NCBI GenBank assembly: GCA_030149295.1
Contig: JASBRV010000092.1
Span: 1-43,455 of the forward strand
DNA length: 43,455 bases
Direction of reading: 5' to 3'
From: Bacteriovoracales bacterium
GTDB lineage: Bacteria; Bdellovibrionota; Bacteriovoracia; Bacteriovoracales; Bacteriovoracaceae
Below are positions 43,437-43,455 of the stretch, piece after piece. A program made the position numbers and the translations under genes. Each line of letters opens with the position of its first letter. Positions within the stretch are counted from its first letter, which is position 1. The notes under the pieces were generated by a model. The model saw nothing but the letters and a program-made list of their open reading frames with translations. It did not search any database and was not told where the DNA came from.

Positions 43437-43455
43437 GCAAAATTCAGTACGGATG

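Overview
The window is a 43.5-kb, AT-rich, gene-dense chromosomal segment that looks like a member of the Bdellovibrio-and-like-organisms group (Bdellovibrionota), most plausibly the Bacteriovorax/Halobacteriovorax side. This placement is an inference. It rests on the low G+C, the many large lineage-specific proteins with signal peptides, the secreted hydrolases, and housekeeping types common there (fadD, creA, yqeY, imuB-dnaE2, nhaC). There is no rRNA, CRISPR array or recognisable integrase.

Layout. 1-3.85 kb: tRNA-Pro(GGG), a fusion of an AlkC-type DNA alkylation repair protein with a GIY-YIG nuclease, a small CC-x3-C-x2-CPYG protein (DUF5522-like), and fadD with its own promoter and terminator. 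3.9-15.9 kb: very large exported proteins (1536 and 1286 aa), two smaller exported proteins and an exported DNase I-like (endonuclease/exonuclease/phosphatase) enzyme. 15.9-17.9 kb: yqeY, creA and an unknown gene. 18.2-23.1 kb: two translationally coupled exported proteins of 698 and 911 aa, the second built from tandem repeats and SH3-like units. 23.1-27.3 kb: an imuB-dnaE2 mutagenesis operon behind a near-consensus promoter with a dyad between -35 and -10. 27.4-32.1 kb: an exported HExxH metalloprotease, a FecR-domain protein coupled to a beta-barrel-like protein, and a leftward operon of double cupin, M48 lipoprotein protease and a small exported protein. 32.2-38.1 kb: an exported protein with a complete R-S-E mono-ADP-ribosyltransferase domain, an NhaC antiporter, a zinc-ribbon plus B12-binding-fold protein, a PAS histidine kinase and an exported metzincin protease. 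38.1-39.6 kb: a SAM methyltransferase, a second DUF5522-like protein and a small unknown protein.

39.8-43.4 kb is a probable genomic island next to tRNA-Asp(GTC). It is bounded by long direct repeats and by partial copies of the tRNA-Asp 3' end. Its cargo is a tail-to-tail pair: a K+-channel-like membrane protein and an OLD-family ATPase-TOPRIM nuclease, whose parts resemble known anti-phage systems. This is the best candidate for an undescribed system. The secreted ADP-ribosyltransferase and the AlkC/GIY-YIG fusion come next.

Together, the exported proteases, nuclease, ADP-ribosyltransferase and giant glycine-zipper proteins fit a cell that acts on other cells, but no sequence here proves predation.
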